A DNA stretch of 64,000 nucleotides from Pseudomonas turukhanskensis (GCF_027922365.1 NZ_BSFN01000008.1:62001-126000); one strand, 5' to 3'; positions 36,622-46,875 are shown, counted from the first letter of the stretch. Program-made: numbers and translations. The notes: a model not told the origin generated them from the letters alone.

Positions 36622-38429
36622 GCGCTGAGGTCCTCGGAAGAATGGTGGTTAACGCCGGGGGCGGCAGCACGCAGATGCAGTGTCAGCACCGCGCCGCCTT
36701 CAGGGTGGTTGGCCAACTGCAATTCGCCACCCAGTGCACGCATCAGGGTTTCACAGATCGCCAGGCCCAACCCCAGGCCCTGGGCACTGGTCTTGGTCGT
36801 AAAAAAGGGTTCGCGCGCGCGCTTGAGCGCATCCACGGAAAAACCCGGCCCATTGTCGCGGATGCTCAACTGCACACCCTGCTCGTCGGTGACTGCGCTG
36901 AGCCAGATGCGCCGTGGCGGGGCTTTTTCCACCAGGGCATCGAGGGCATTGGCCAAAACGTTGCCGAGCACCTGGCGCAGGCGTGTTTCGCCGGCCTGCA
37001 CCCACAGCGTGGCATCGGGCAGGTCGCGGATCAGCTCCACATCCATGGCCCGTCGCCGCTTGGCCAGCAAGGCAAGTGCGTCATCCAGGGCCGGTTGCAG
37101 GGCCACGCTTTCCGGCGCGTGACGGTCGCGACGGGCAAAGGCACGCAGGTGCGCAATGATGGAGGACATGCGCCCGGTCAGCTCGCCAATCAGCTTGAGG
37201 TTGCCGCGTGCGTCGTCGGTGCGTTGGTGGTCCAGCAGCACCGTGGCGTTTTCGGCATAGCTGCGTATGGCTGCCAACGGTTGGTTGAGTTCATGGCTGA
37301 TGCTGGCCGACATGGTGCCCAATGCCGACAACTTGCCGGCCTGTACCAGCTCGTCCTGAGCGCGCAGCAGTTCTTGCTGGGCATGCTCGCGCTCAAGCAC
37401 CTCATTTTTCAGGCGGGTGTTGAGGGTTTCCAGGTCGCGTGTTCGATCGAGCACACGAATTTCCAGTTCGCGACGGGCGCGGGCATCGATGGCAATGCGT
37501 TCCAGATAGTGGCGCCGGCGTTGCATCATCAAACCCAGCAACAAGATCAATACGAGCAAGGTGGCGCCACCCACTGCTACGGCCGTTTGCACTGGTCGGG
37601 CAACCTGTTCGGCCGGCGCCAGAATACTCACCGTCCAGCCGGTTTCGGCCAGGCTGCGGCTCTGCACTATCCAGGCGTTTTCGCGCAGCTTGAGTAGCTG
37701 CGGTTCCAGCGTGGGATAGGGTTTGTTGGCCGCGATTTCCAGACGTTCCTGTTCGCTCAGTGCGCGGGTTGCACGAAAGCGCCATTCGGCCCGGGAGGTG
37801 AGGATCACCACGCCATTGCTGTCGGTGACCAGCAATTGTTCCGGGGTTTTGCCCCATAGCGTTTCGGTGGTGTCCAGGTCGACCTTGACCACCAGCGCGC
37901 CAATCACCGTGTCGCCTTCTTTGACTGCCGCGGCAAAGTAATAACCACGCTTGCCCGAGGTGGTGCCCAGGCCGAAGAAGCGCCCGAGGTGACCGGTAAC
38001 GGCCTCGCGGTAGTAGGGCCGGAAGGCAAAGTTGCGGCCGACAAAGCTGTCTGGCTGCCGCCAGTTGGAGGCAGCCAGCGTAGTGCCGGCGGCGTCCATC
38101 AGGTAGATGGAATCGGCCCCGGTCTGGCCGCGTACTTCTTCCAGTAGCTGATTGGCGCGCACTTGTGCATCCAGGTTCTGCGGGTGCGTAAGCACGCCCC
38201 GCAACGCCGGCAGGTCGCCGAGTATGGGTGGCAGCACTTCGTACCGGCGCAGACTGCCCAGCAGGTTGGCAACGTACAGGTCGAGGGTTTGACGGTTCTG
38301 TTCGCTCAGCTCGCTGCTGTAATAACGTTCGGCCAGTTGTTGCAGCGGCCACAGCAATGGCGTCAGCAGCGCAGCCAGTAAGAGCAGGCTACGCCAGCGA
38401 GGGCGTCGCAGCGGGGAGTCAGTCGGCAT
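36618..38429 (-). CDS. dctB: C4-dicarboxylate sensor histidine kinase DctB
   Basis: Sensor kinase of 603 residues. Membrane helices at about 14-32 and 281-302 enclose a double PAS-like (dCache) periplasmic domain containing FRPYYREAVTGHLGRFFGLG and GTTSGKRGYYFAAAV, the typical DctB dicarboxylate-binding signature. A coiled coil leads to His379 in ASISHELNQPLAAIRSYAENA and a C-terminal HATPase (RDNGPGF, FFTTK, GLGLGLAI). It signals succinate/fumarate/malate to DctD. The start overlaps the end of rmlD by 11 bases, an unusual coupling to the rhamnose operon. Confidence 0.93.
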   Translation of the reverse strand: MPTDSPLRRPRWRSLLLLAALLTPLLWPLQQLAERYYSSELSEQNRQTLDLYVANLLGSLRRYEVLPPILGDLPALRGVLTHPQNLDAQVRANQLLEEVRGQTGADSIYLMDAAGTTLAASNWRQPDSFVGRNFAFRPYYREAVTGHLGRFFGLGTTSGKRGYYFAAAVKEGDTVIGALVVKVDLDTTETLWGKTPEQLLVTDSNGVVILTSRAEWRFRATRALSEQERLEIAANKPYPTLEPQLLKLRENAWIVQSRSLAETGWTVSILAPAEQVARPVQTAVAVGGATLLVLILLLGLMMQRRRHYLERIAIDARARRELEIRVLDRTRDLETLNTRLKNEVLEREHAQQELLRAQDELVQAGKLSALGTMSASISHELNQPLAAIRSYAENATVLLDHQRTDDARGNLKLIGELTGRMSSIIAHLRAFARRDRHAPESVALQPALDDALALLAKRRRAMDVELIRDLPDATLWVQAGETRLRQVLGNVLANALDALVEKAPPRRIWLSAVTDEQGVQLSIRDNGPGFSVDALKRAREPFFTTKTSAQGLGLGLAICETLMRALGGELQLANHPEGGAVLTLHLRAAAPGVNHHSSEDLSA

Positions 38430-39300
38430 TTTGCAGGCAGTCGGCGAGCGCCGCTTGCCACTCGGGCAGGTGCACCTTCCAGGCGGCTTGCAGGCGCGAG
38501 CAGTCCAGTCGCGAATTGAGCGGGCGTTGTGCAGGTGTCGGGTATTCGCTGCTGCTGATCGGTACCAGGCGAGCGCAGGGTTTGCCGGCGGTTTTCAGGT
38601 GCTCGGCAATGGCGCTGGCAAAACCGAACCAGGAGGTTTCGCCTTGGGCGTTCAGGTGGAAGGTGCCCCAAGGGCCGGCCTGGCCGGACCGCCATTGTTC
38701 GATCAGGGCGCCGGTGGTACTGGCGATGGTGCCGGCCCAGGTGGGGGCGCCGATCTGGTCGCTGACCACGCGCAACTCTTCACGCTCCTGCAGCAGACGC
38801 TGCATGGTCAGCAGAAAGTTGCGGCCGTACAACGAATACACCCAGCTTGTTCGCAGAATCAGGTGCTGGCCGCCAACTGCCGCAATGGCCTGTTCGCCTG
38901 CCAGCTTGCTTTGGCCGTAAACCCCTAGAGGGTGGGGCTGATCATGGTCCTGATAGGGCGAGCTTTTGCGGCCGTCGAACACGTAGTCGGTGGAGTAGTG
39001 AATCAGTGGTGCCCCGAGGGCCTTGGCTTCTTCGGCCAGCACGCCGGGTGCTGTTGCATTGACGGCGAAGGCCTGTTCAGGTTCGCTTTCGGCCTGGTCA
39101 ACGGCCGTGTAAGCCGCCGCGTTGATGATCAAGTCGGGGCGCAGGTCGCGCACTCGGCTGCGAACGGCGTCGGCATCACTCAGGTCCAGCTCGGCACGGC
39201 CCAGGCAGATCAGTTCACCCAGACCTTGCAGGCTACTAAGCAGCGCCTGAGCAACCTGGCCATTGCGCCCGGCAATGAGGATTTTCAGTGGCGCGCTCAT
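38419..39300 (-). CDS. rmlD: dTDP-4-dehydrorhamnose reductase RmlD
   Basis: NADPH-dependent reductase of 293 residues, the last step of dTDP-L-rhamnose synthesis. N-terminal ILIAGRNGQVAQAL replaces the usual GxxGQLG pattern with only small changes. The SDR catalytic motif YSTDYVFDGRKSSPYQD and YGQSKLAGEQA (Tyr-xxx-Lys) are present. It overlaps rmlC by 4 bases and dctB by 11 bases. It is fourth in the operon; in P. aeruginosa it is second. Confidence 0.95.
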   Translation of the reverse strand: MSAPLKILIAGRNGQVAQALLSSLQGLGELICLGRAELDLSDADAVRSRVRDLRPDLIINAAAYTAVDQAESEPEQAFAVNATAPGVLAEEAKALGAPLIHYSTDYVFDGRKSSPYQDHDQPHPLGVYGQSKLAGEQAIAAVGGQHLILRTSWVYSLYGRNFLLTMQRLLQEREELRVVSDQIGAPTWAGTIASTTGALIEQWRSGQAGPWGTFHLNAQGETSWFGFASAIAEHLKTAGKPCARLVPISSSEYPTPAQRPLNSRLDCSRLQAAWKVHLPEWQAALADCLQNAD

Positions 39301-39842
39301 GGAAACAGTTCCGCTTCCTTGTACAACGCCCCGGCCTGATCTTTGGCCGACAACTGCGGGGCGCCGCTGAGCTGCCAGTCGATGGCCAGGGTTGGGTCGT
39401 CCCAGCGAATGCAGCGCTCATGTGCGGGGGCGTAATAGTCGGTGGTCTTGTAGAGAAATTCGGCGAACTCGCTGAGCACGACAAAACCATGGGCAAAACC
39501 CGCCGGCACCCACAGCTGGCGTTTGTTTTCTGCCGACAGCTCCACGGCTACCCATTGGCCACAGGTGGGCGAACTACGGCGGATGTCCACGGCAATATCC
39601 AGCACCAGGCCTGCGCTCACGCGCACCAGCTTCCCCTGCGCCTGCTCAATCTGATAATGCAGGCCGCGCAGCACGCCCTGCTGCGAGCGTGAATGGTTGT
39701 CTTGAACGAATTGGCAGTCCACGCCTGTTGCAGCCCGAAAGGCCTGGGCGTTGAAACTCTCGTAGAAAAAGCCGCGCTCATCACCGAACACCTTTGGCTC
39801 GATAATCAGGACGTCGGGAAGTGTGGTTGCGATTACCTTCAC
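39297..39842 (-). CDS. rmlC: dTDP-4-dehydrorhamnose 3,5-epimerase RmlC
   Basis: Cupin-fold epimerase of 181 residues. Catalytic His in VLRGLHYQ and the acid/base Tyr region [22 protein letters not shown] are present, with VPAGFAHGF in between. The start is GTG at 39842 ([26 protein letters not shown]), overlapping the rmlA stop in a GTGA arrangement. It makes the L-configured sugar intermediate for RmlD. Confidence 0.95.
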   Translation of the reverse strand: MKVIATTLPDVLIIEPKVFGDERGFFYESFNAQAFRAATGVDCQFVQDNHSRSQQGVLRGLHYQIEQAQGKLVRVSAGLVLDIAVDIRRSSPTCGQWVAVELSAENKRQLWVPAGFAHGFVVLSEFAEFLYKTTDYYAPAHERCIRWDDPTLAIDWQLSGAPQLSAKDQAGALYKEAELFP

Positions 39843-40711
39843 GCCTGCTCTCCTGCCAACCGATAGAGGTACTGGCCATAGCCGGTCTTGCCGAAGAGCT
39901 TGGCCTGCGCCAGCAATTGCTCGCGGTCGATCCAGCCATTCTGGAACGCGATTTCCTCCAGGCACGCGACCTTCAGCCCTTGGCGGTGCTCGATGGTTTG
40001 TACGTACTGCGAAGCGTCCAGCAGGCTGTCGTGGGTGCCGGTATCGAGCCAGGCAAAGCCGCGGCCGAAGCGCTCCACACGCAAATCACCGCGCTTGAGA
40101 TAGGCGTTGTTGACGTCGGTGATTTCCAGCTCGCCGCGCTGCGACGGTTTGACCGCTTTGGCGATCTGCACCACGTCGTTGTCGTAAAAATACAGGCCGG
40201 TAACGGCATAGCTGGATTTAGGCTTGGCCGGTTTCTCTTCAATGGAAACGGCATTGCCGTCGGCGTCGTACTCGACCACACCGAAACGTTCCGGGTCTTT
40301 GACCCAATAGCCAAACACGGTGGCGCCGCTGGCGTGGCTAGCCGCGCGCTGCAACTGCTCGGTAAAGCGATGACCGTGAAAGATGTTGTCGCCCAGAATC
40401 AGGCACACCGAGTCGTCGCCAATGAACTGCTCACCAATCACAAAGGCTTGCGCCAACCCATCTGGGGAAGGCTGCGCCGCGTAGCTGAAATTGACCCCGA
40501 ACTGGCTGCCGTCGCCGAGCATCTTTTCGAACTGCGGCAGATCGTGGGGGGTGGAAATCAGCAGGATGTCTTTGATGCCGGCCAGCATCAGCACGGAGAT
40601 GGGGTAATACACCATCGGCTTGTCGTAGATCGGCAACAGCTGCTTGGACACGCCCAGCGTAATGGGGTGCAGACGTGTACCAGAACCGCCGGCCAGAATG
40701 ATTCCTTTCAT
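39839..40711 (-). CDS. rmlA: Glucose-1-phosphate thymidylyltransferase RmlA
   Basis: Nucleotidyltransferase of 290 residues, the first step of dTDP-L-rhamnose synthesis from glucose-1-phosphate and d[21 protein letters not shown] is the nucleotide-binding motif; [27 protein letters not shown] and [16 protein letters not shown] are typical. It starts 13 bases after the rmlB stop. Confidence 0.97.
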   Translation of the reverse strand: MKGIILAGGSGTRLHPITLGVSKQLLPIYDKPMVYYPISVLMLAGIKDILLISTPHDLPQFEKMLGDGSQFGVNFSYAAQPSPDGLAQAFVIGEQFIGDDSVCLILGDNIFHGHRFTEQLQRAASHASGATVFGYWVKDPERFGVVEYDADGNAVSIEEKPAKPKSSYAVTGLYFYDNDVVQIAKAVKPSQRGELEITDVNNAYLKRGDLRVERFGRGFAWLDTGTHDSLLDASQYVQTIEHRQGLKVACLEEIAFQNGWIDREQLLAQAKLFGKTGYGQYLYRLAGEQA

Positions 40712-40724
40712 GGGATGATTTTCC

Positions 40725-41798
40725 TCATACCGGTGCCTTCGAGGCGCCGAGGCGTTCGCGTTGATAACTGCCATCTTGCACATGGCGGCACCAATCGAGG
40801 TTGTTGAGGTACCACTGCACGGTTTTACGCAGGCCAGTGGCGAAGGTTTCTTCTGGTGTCCAGCCTAGCTCGCGTTCGATCTTGCTGGCGTCGATGGCGT
40901 AGCGCAGGTCATGGCCGGGGCGGTCTTGAACGAAGGTGATCAACTGCTCATAACGTTCGACGCCGGCCGGTTTGTTCGGCGCCAGCTCTTCGAGCAAGGC
41001 GCAGATACCGCGTACTACGTCGATGTTCTGCTGCTCGTTGTGGCCGCCGATATTGTAGGTCTCGCCCACGTTGCCCTCGGTCACCACCTTGAGCAGCGCG
41101 CGGGCGTGGTCTTCGACAAATAGCCAGTCGCGAATCTGCGCACCATTGCCGTACACGGGCAGCGGCTTGCCATCGAGCGCATTGAGAATCACCAGCGGAA
41201 TCAGCTTTTCCGGGAAGTGGTACGGCCCGTAGTTGTTCGAACAGTTGGTGATCAGCACCGGCAGGTTGTAGGTGCGCTGCCAGGCACGCACCAGATGATC
41301 AGACGCCGCCTTGCTGGCCGAGTACGGCGAGCTGGGCGCGTAGGGGGTGGTTTCGGTGAACAGGTCATCCACGCCGTGCAGGTCGCCATACACCTCGTCG
41401 GTGGAAATATGGTGGAAGCGAAACGCTTGCTTGGCCGTGTCTGTCAGCCCCTGCCAATAGCCGCGAGTGGCCTCGAGCAGCGCATAGGTGCCAACGATAT
41501 TGGTTTGGATAAACGCCGATGGGCCGTCGATGGAGCGGTCGACATGGGACTCGGCGGCCAAGTGCATGATGGCCTCTGGCTGAAAGTCATCAAGTAGCGC
41601 ACGCACCTGGGGTTGGTCGCAGATATCCAGCTGAGCGAAACGATAGCGTGGGTTGTCGGCGACAGTGGCAAGCGAATGCAGGTTGCCGGCGTAGGTCAGT
41701 TTGTCGAGGTTGAGCACCTGATGCGTAGTGTTTTGCAAAAGATGGCGAATCAACGCCGAGCCAATAAAGCCCGCACCGCCAGTGATCAGAATTCGCAT
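40725..41798 (-). CDS. rmlB: dTDP-glucose 4,6-dehydratase RmlB
   Basis: Extended SDR enzyme of 357 residues. [19 protein letters not shown] is the NAD-binding motif; [11 protein letters not shown] and [12 protein letters not shown] supply the catalytic Thr-Asp-Glu and Tyr-xxx-Lys residues. It converts dTDP-glucose to the 4-keto-6-deoxy sugar. It is the first gene of the rmlBACD-dctBD run; the promoter should lie in 41799-41937. Product dTDP-L-rhamnose feeds lipopolysaccharide core, O antigen or rhamnolipid. Confidence 0.97.
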   Translation of the reverse strand: MRILITGGAGFIGSALIRHLLQNTTHQVLNLDKLTYAGNLHSLATVADNPRYRFAQLDICDQPQVRALLDDFQPEAIMHLAAESHVDRSIDGPSAFIQTNIVGTYALLEATRGYWQGLTDTAKQAFRFHHISTDEVYGDLHGVDDLFTETTPYAPSSPYSASKAASDHLVRAWQRTYNLPVLITNCSNNYGPYHFPEKLIPLVILNALDGKPLPVYGNGAQIRDWLFVEDHARALLKVVTEGNVGETYNIGGHNEQQNIDVVRGICALLEELAPNKPAGVERYEQLITFVQDRPGHDLRYAIDASKIERELGWTPEETFATGLRKTVQWYLNNLDWCRHVQDGSYQRERLGASKAPV

Positions 41799-41893
41799 GC
41801 CAAGTGGCCTTGTCGGTTCACAGGCGCCTAGCTTGTCGGCAGCCCCCGCAAGAAGCAAGTCTGAATGCCCCCGGCGCTGCACCGCTCGGTGGC

Positions 41894-41932
41894 GGGTAAC
41901 TCGTCGCCTTGGTGACAGGCGACGTGTTACCC
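41894..41932. terminator. Strong hairpin between hydrolase gene and rmlB
   Basis: GGGTAACTCGTCGCC and GGCGACGTGTTACCC form a 15-bp stem with one mismatch and a nine-base loop, directly after the stop of the secreted hydrolase gene (41938) and upstream of rmlB. There is no T run, so it may be a processing or stability hairpin rather than a simple terminator. Confidence 0.6.
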
Positions 41933-41937
41933 GGTGA

Positions 41938-43311
41938 CTAGTTGGCTTTTTTCGCGGCGGCCGCTTTCTCGGCGGCGGCCTTGGCTGCAGTTGCCGCCTT
42001 GGTCGCTGCCGCCTTGGCTGCTGTAGCGGTGGCCGAAGCCTTGGCCGCTGCTTTGGCGGTGACGTTGGAGGCCGGTACCTGAACGATGATCGGGTGGTCG
42101 GTGACGCTCACTCGAACCGAATTGACGTTGCGCAGGGTTTGAATCGGGTCGGTGCCGATCAGCGGGTCGTAGATATTCACCGTGGTTTGAGTCTCACCCA
42201 GGTTCACCCCGATAAGCGTCGAGGGCCCGGGAAACGTATCGGGCTCGGCCCACACCACAATGTTGGTTTCGGTGTTGCTTTTAATCAGCGCCATACTGCT
42301 GCCGCTCGTGGGGACGCCGCCGGTAGAGTATTTGAGGATCTTCAGCGGCTCGAAGGTTCTCGCATCGGCGCCGGGGTCGGCCAGAATGGTATTGAAGTTA
42401 TGCAGGGCGACTGCGGCCGGCGTCGGCTGATTGCCCGCCTTGGAGAACAGACCGTAACCGTCTCCCTCATCCATTAGCTGATACACATAGGTGCGGTAGA
42501 TGTTGTTGTAGGCGCCGCTAACCAGAATATTCAGCAACCAGGCTGCACTCTGTGACGTGGTGGTCTTGGGCGCTTGATAGCCGGTTTCGGTGTACACCGC
42601 CGGGCCCAGGCCACCTTTGGTATTACCCAGCGCCGTGGTGCGCTTGAGCCAGCGAGCCGGCGGTCTGCCTGCGGCTGGGTAGGGGTGCTGGTTGTTGTAG
42701 TCGGCCAGCCCCGGCGTGAGGGCCGGGTCCGGGCCTTTGGGAATACCACCGGCGTTATACCCGGTGAAGTAAAACACTTTGGTATTTTGAAGCAGCGGAT
42801 GGGCCTTGGTCTGCCGGTACAGCTCGGCCTGATACGACAACGCCGCTGGCAGGCCGGTGGTGCCGTCCACGCCCCAGGTCAGCTTGAAGTTGTTGATCTC
42901 GTTCGGCCCTTCGACCGCGAGGGTCGAGCCGGGCACCGCCGCCTCCACTTTGGCCACATTGCTTAAAAACGTAGAAATAGTGTTGGGCGTGCGAGTACCG
43001 CCCACCGCACTGATGTAATTCCATTTGATGCCAGCCTTTGCCAGAACGGTGTAATAGCTGTAAGGCGGGTTGCCCCAGAAGGGGTTCAGGCTGTCCCTGG
43101 CATTGACGATGCCCAGGTAATTCATATTCGCAATCACCATCGGCATTTTCGAATAGTTGGACGAGCCCTGACTGACGTGCAGGTTGACCCCTTGGGTGTC
43201 GATGAAGTCTGCGGCCCGCATCAACGTGGTGGCCGCCTGCGTCGCCTGCATTGAAAATGCGCCTGCACCGAGCAGAAGCAGCAGGGTTGTAGTGCTGATG
43301 AACTTTTTCAC
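41938..43311 (-). CDS. Secreted clan GH-A glycoside hydrolase-like protein with Ala/Lys-rich tail
   Basis: Protein of 457 residues. A signal peptide (MKKF... cleaved near residue 26, ATQA-ATT) leads to a barrel-like domain. Glu138 in VEGPNEIN has the Asn-Glu form of the acid/base residue of clan GH-A hydrolases, and Glu242 in VYTETGYQ fits the nucleophile position on a later strand. Residues about 350-412 look like a small beta domain. The last 40 residues (418-457) consist almost only of Ala, Lys, Thr and Ser in a KAAA/KAAT pattern, like histone H1 or AlgP tails. Exact family and substrate are unknown; PslG-type polysaccharide hydrolases have the same length and layout. It sits upstream of and co-directional with the rhamnose genes but is separated from them by a strong hairpin. 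Confidence 0.75.
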   Translation of the reverse strand: MKKFISTTTLLLLLGAGAFSMQATQAATTLMRAADFIDTQGVNLHVSQGSSNYSKMPMVIANMNYLGIVNARDSLNPFWGNPPYSYYTVLAKAGIKWNYISAVGGTRTPNTISTFLSNVAKVEAAVPGSTLAVEGPNEINNFKLTWGVDGTTGLPAALSYQAELYRQTKAHPLLQNTKVFYFTGYNAGGIPKGPDPALTPGLADYNNQHPYPAAGRPPARWLKRTTALGNTKGGLGPAVYTETGYQAPKTTTSQSAAWLLNILVSGAYNNIYRTYVYQLMDEGDGYGLFSKAGNQPTPAAVALHNFNTILADPGADARTFEPLKILKYSTGGVPTSGSSMALIKSNTETNIVVWAEPDTFPGPSTLIGVNLGETQTTVNIYDPLIGTDPIQTLRNVNSVRVSVTDHPIIVQVPASNVTAKAAAKASATATAAKAAATKAATAAKAAAEKAAAAKKAN

Positions 43312-43563
43312 GGTCTACCCCCTTTCAACGAATTCCAGGAACGTTATTGAGAAAGCTAGTCGGCCCCAATGGCCCTGTCGAAACCCTAATCGTAACGCGC
43401 CACGCTATCTGCTGAACGGCGCGTTTTAGACGCCTTTGGCAATAAGTTCTATTGCAAAAAAATGCCGGAACTTCGTGAACGTTTCGCCAGCGAGACAACC
43501 GAATGCTTTGGCTTGCAATGAAACGGCCAAATAAGCCGCCCATCGCGATGGCCTGACGAGCTG

Positions 43564-44895
43564 TCAGGTGTGGGCTGCGTTATCGAGATAGCGCATCAGC
43601 AGGCCATAGCGACCGTCGACAGTCGCCGGCAGGGGAAGATACAGCACATGGCCGTCGCCGGGAGCCACATCAATGCAAGCGCCAGCCTGGTTTTCCAGCG
43701 TCTGGAGAACGAAGGATTGGTTGCCCTGAGGCGTCATAAGTTCAAGCCGATCACCCACAGTAAACCGGTTTTTCACCCGCACTTCAGCGAGCTCGCCGCG
43801 CCATTGCCCGGTCAGTTCACCGACAAACTGCTGGCGTTCGGCGCGGGAATTGCCGTGCGCATAATTCTGATATTCATCATGCACATGGCGGCGCAGAAAG
43901 CCCTCGGTGTAGCCGCGGTTGGCCAATGATTCCAGGTCGGTGAACAGCTGTGGCGAGAAGGGCCTGCCGGCAACGGCATCGTCGATAGCCCGGCGATACA
44001 CCTGGGCGGTGCGCGCTACGTAAAAGTGGCTTTTGGTGCGGCCCTCGATCTTCAGCGAGTGCACTCCCATCTGCACGAGGCGCTCTACATGCTGCACCGC
44101 CCGCAAGTCTTTGGAGTTCATGATGTAGGTGCCGTGTTCGTCCTCGAACGCCTCCATCAGCTCACCCGGACGGCTTTCGTCCTCGAGCAGAAACAGGTGC
44201 TCTGTGCTTGCGCCCTGGCCAAGCGTTGGCGAGCACTGGCGCACAATTTCGCCCAACTCATTCTGTTGCCCGGCATGTGCCTGGTACTGCCAGCGGCACG
44301 CATTGGTGCACGTGCCCTGATTTGGATCGCGGCGGTTGATGTACCCCGACAACAGGCAACGCCCCGAATACGCCATGCACAGCGCGCCATGCACAAATAC
44401 CTCAAGCTCCATGGCCGGCACTTGTTGGCCGATCTCCTCGATCTCCTCCAGCGACAGCTCGCGCGACAGAATCACCCGGCTCACACCCTGCTGCTGCCAG
44501 AACTTCACGCTGGCCCAGTTCACCGCATTGGCTTGCACCGATAAATGAATGGGCATCTGAGGAAAGTGCTCGCGCACCAGCATGATCAAACCGGGGTCGG
44601 ACATGATCAGCGCATCCGGCGCCATGGCCACTACCGGTGCCAAGTCCTTGAGAAAAGTGCGCAGCTTGGCGTTATGCGGGGCGATATTGACCACGACGTA
44701 AAAACGCTTGCCCAAGGCATGCGCCTCGGCAATGCCCTGGGCCAGGTTGGCATGGTCGAACTCGTTGTTGCGCACCCGCAGGCTGTAGCGTGGCTGGCCG
44801 GCGTAGACCGCGTCTGCGCCATAGGCAAAGGCATAGCGCATGGCTTTCAACGTACCGGCAGGGCAGAGCAATTCGGGAGCAAGGGGACGGGACAT
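43564..44895 (-). CDS. trhP: tRNA 5-hydroxyuridine modification protein TrhP (YegQ, peptidase U32 family)
   Basis: Protein of 443 residues. The U32 signature EVFVHGALCMAYSGRCLLS is complete, and the cysteines here plus CTNACRW give the four ligands of an iron-sulfur cluster. LLCPAGTLKAMRYAFAYGADAVYAG is the family N terminus. In E. coli YegQ/TrhP makes 5-hydroxyuridine at the wobble position of tRNA using prephenate. ATG 44895 is chosen; a TTG two codons earlier (44901) is an alternative. Confidence 0.93.
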   Translation of the reverse strand: MSRPLAPELLCPAGTLKAMRYAFAYGADAVYAGQPRYSLRVRNNEFDHANLAQGIAEAHALGKRFYVVVNIAPHNAKLRTFLKDLAPVVAMAPDALIMSDPGLIMLVREHFPQMPIHLSVQANAVNWASVKFWQQQGVSRVILSRELSLEEIEEIGQQVPAMELEVFVHGALCMAYSGRCLLSGYINRRDPNQGTCTNACRWQYQAHAGQQNELGEIVRQCSPTLGQGASTEHLFLLEDESRPGELMEAFEDEHGTYIMNSKDLRAVQHVERLVQMGVHSLKIEGRTKSHFYVARTAQVYRRAIDDAVAGRPFSPQLFTDLESLANRGYTEGFLRRHVHDEYQNYAHGNSRAERQQFVGELTGQWRGELAEVRVKNRFTVGDRLELMTPQGNQSFVLQTLENQAGACIDVAPGDGHVLYLPLPATVDGRYGLLMRYLDNAAHT

Positions 44896-45070
44896 GGGCA
44901 AGCGCCTGGCTGATTTGGGCGCGCGATTCTAGGGAGCGAGTGAGGGCGGGATATTGATATGGGTCTATGAGGTGGCCCTTAAGTACACAGCCGAGCGTGT
45001 CGCCTTCTAGCAGGGAATACCGACAGCCAAACAGCATGTCGGCCCCTGCGAATTGCCGAGAAGCGCTGCC

Positions 45071-45439
45071 ATGCGGTTTGTCTCCATTTTCATTCTCTTC
45101 GTCCTGGTGTGTACGGTCTGCAGCGGCATCACTTTTCTGGCCATGCGCCAGGACGAACTGCCCAGGCAAGCTGCCGCCGAACCGCTCGCCGCGCCACCGG
45201 GTTTCGTCGCCACGCGCACCTCCGGTGGAAACGGTATTTTCTACCAGCGCCAGGACATCGCCGCGCTTCCCGCTCAACTGGGCAAAGCCGCATTTGGAAA
45301 AACTATGAACCTGAGCGAGCAGGCCAAATGCCGGCTGTCCATGGCCCAGGACCGCTCCACCCACGACCCCGAACGGGTGAAGGTTACGGATGAGTACTGC
45401 AATCAGTTGCTGGAGCAGGCCGAGAAAAAGGGCGATTGA
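45071..45439 (+). CDS. Hypothetical protein with N-terminal signal anchor
   Basis: Protein of 122 residues I do not recognise. A hydrophobic segment at residues 3-24 (RFVSIFILFVLVCTVCSG) is a signal peptide or anchor. The rest is soluble, with two cysteines about 30 residues apart (AKCRLSMAQD and DEYCNQLL) that could form a disulfide outside the cytoplasm. It converges on the HD-GYP gene with only one base between stops. Confidence 0.65.
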   Translation: MRFVSIFILFVLVCTVCSGITFLAMRQDELPRQAAAEPLAAPPGFVATRTSGGNGIFYQRQDIAALPAQLGKAAFGKTMNLSEQAKCRLSMAQDRSTHDPERVKVTDEYCNQLLEQAEKKGD

Positions 45440-45440
45440 A

Positions 45441-46670
45441 CTAACCCACCGGCACAATCAACCCTTTGCGCCGGTAGTGTTCGATATCGATACCAAAGGC
45501 GCCGGAGCGCTCTACCGCACGTACGCGTAGCTCTTTACCGTCGATGCCTTTGGGGTTGCGGGCCAGGTCGATCACGCGCTCGGAGCACGGCTGTTTGTTG
45601 GTGTCGCGTACCACTAACAGACGGGGCTTGAGTTTGTTGTCCGGCGGGCAACCGATGATGATCGCGACTTCACCGCTGCTGAGTTCGACGATTTCCCCAG
45701 GCGGGTAAATGCCGATCATGCTGATAAAGCAGCCAACGATATCCTCGTCGAAATGGCTGCCAGCCGAGTCGAACAGAATGCGCAAGGCTTCCAGGCTGGA
45801 CTTGCCCTTGCTGTAGATGCGGTCGCTGTTGATGGCATCGTAGGCGTCCACCACGGCAATGATCTTGGCGCTGTAGGGGATGCGACTGGCCTCCAGGCCA
45901 CGTGGATAGCCTTTGCCGTCCATGCGCTCGTGGTGGGCGTAGGCGACATCGACGGTGGAGGGGGTAATTTGCTGGTTGCTTAGCAGCAACTTGCGGCCAT
46001 GCTCGGAGTGCTGCTTCATCACCGCGAACTCTTCGGGGGTGAGGGCGCCCGGTTTATTCAGAATCTCACCCGGCACCTTGATCTTGCCCACATCATGGAG
46101 CATGCCGCACACGCCGATCTCTTCCAGTTGCAGAGGCAACATACCCAGGTCGCGGCCCAGCGCGATGGCGAAGATAGTCACCCGCAGTGAATGCTCGGCC
46201 GTGTAGTGGTCGTTGTTCTTGATACGCGCCAACCACAGTAGGGCCGCAGGGTTGCGCAGAATGCTGTCGACGCATTCCTTGACCACCGCCTTTACTGCCG
46301 GCACATCCAGCTCCATGCCTAACTGCACGGCGTTAAGTATGCGCAGCGACTCGGCATGCGCCGTTTGCCACACCGGCAAGGCCGTGGCGAGCTCTTGGAA
46401 GAAATCCACCTTGCGGATTTTTGCTTCGACGGCAGGCGCCTGGTCGGCCGCAACGGACGGCTCGGCCGTCTGGTGGGAACGTCTGGCGTCCACCCACACA
46501 AACTCACAGCTGGCCTGCACCGCACGTAATTCATGCTGGGTTTGCAGCAAGAAGCCTTGAAACAGAAACGCCGTTTCGGTCCAGGGGCGATCCAGTTCCG
46601 TAACGTACATGCCAATCTTAAGATCGCCGACGTTCACTTTTATGCGCTGATTATTCGAAGACGATGACAC
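45441..46670 (-). CDS. HD-GYP domain cyclic-di-GMP phosphodiesterase
   Basis: Protein of 409 residues. Residues 1-130 are a DUF3391 domain (KVNVGDLKIGMYVTELDRPW). The HD-GYP domain follows: EHSLRVTIFA, MLHDVGKIKVP (HD), KQHSEHG, and HHERMDGKGYPRGL containing the GYP triad. It should hydrolyse c-di-GMP in the cytoplasm. The start is GTG at 46670. No receiver domain is present. The metal-binding residues appear intact, so it is probably active. Confidence 0.93.
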   Translation of the reverse strand: MSSSSNNQRIKVNVGDLKIGMYVTELDRPWTETAFLFQGFLLQTQHELRAVQASCEFVWVDARRSHQTAEPSVAADQAPAVEAKIRKVDFFQELATALPVWQTAHAESLRILNAVQLGMELDVPAVKAVVKECVDSILRNPAALLWLARIKNNDHYTAEHSLRVTIFAIALGRDLGMLPLQLEEIGVCGMLHDVGKIKVPGEILNKPGALTPEEFAVMKQHSEHGRKLLLSNQQITPSTVDVAYAHHERMDGKGYPRGLEASRIPYSAKIIAVVDAYDAINSDRIYSKGKSSLEALRILFDSAGSHFDEDIVGCFISMIGIYPPGEIVELSSGEVAIIIGCPPDNKLKPRLLVVRDTNKQPCSERVIDLARNPKGIDGKELRVRAVERSGAFGIDIEHYRRKGLIVPVG

Positions 46671-46875
46671 CGTGATACTTCCTCGGCACAGGGGTGAAGC
46701 AGCACAAGACTACGGCCCGATAGAGCACGGGCTCACTATGGCGTGTTCGCCGATGTGTTGTGTAGTGGGCATTTGCGACGTCGTGGCTGGGTAAAGAGAG
46801 CCCTGGCGCGGTTTCAGGTTAGCAATGCCGCAAGCGCATTGCCGGGTAGCGAAGTGGTCGTCCGACGGCGAGTGC

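Noticed and set aside
41940-42060. CRISPR-like or minisatellite array in the 3' end of the hydrolase gene
   Set aside because: The repetition is codon-level (Ala/Lys codons), in frame, and irregular; it encodes the protein tail rather than a repeat-spacer array.
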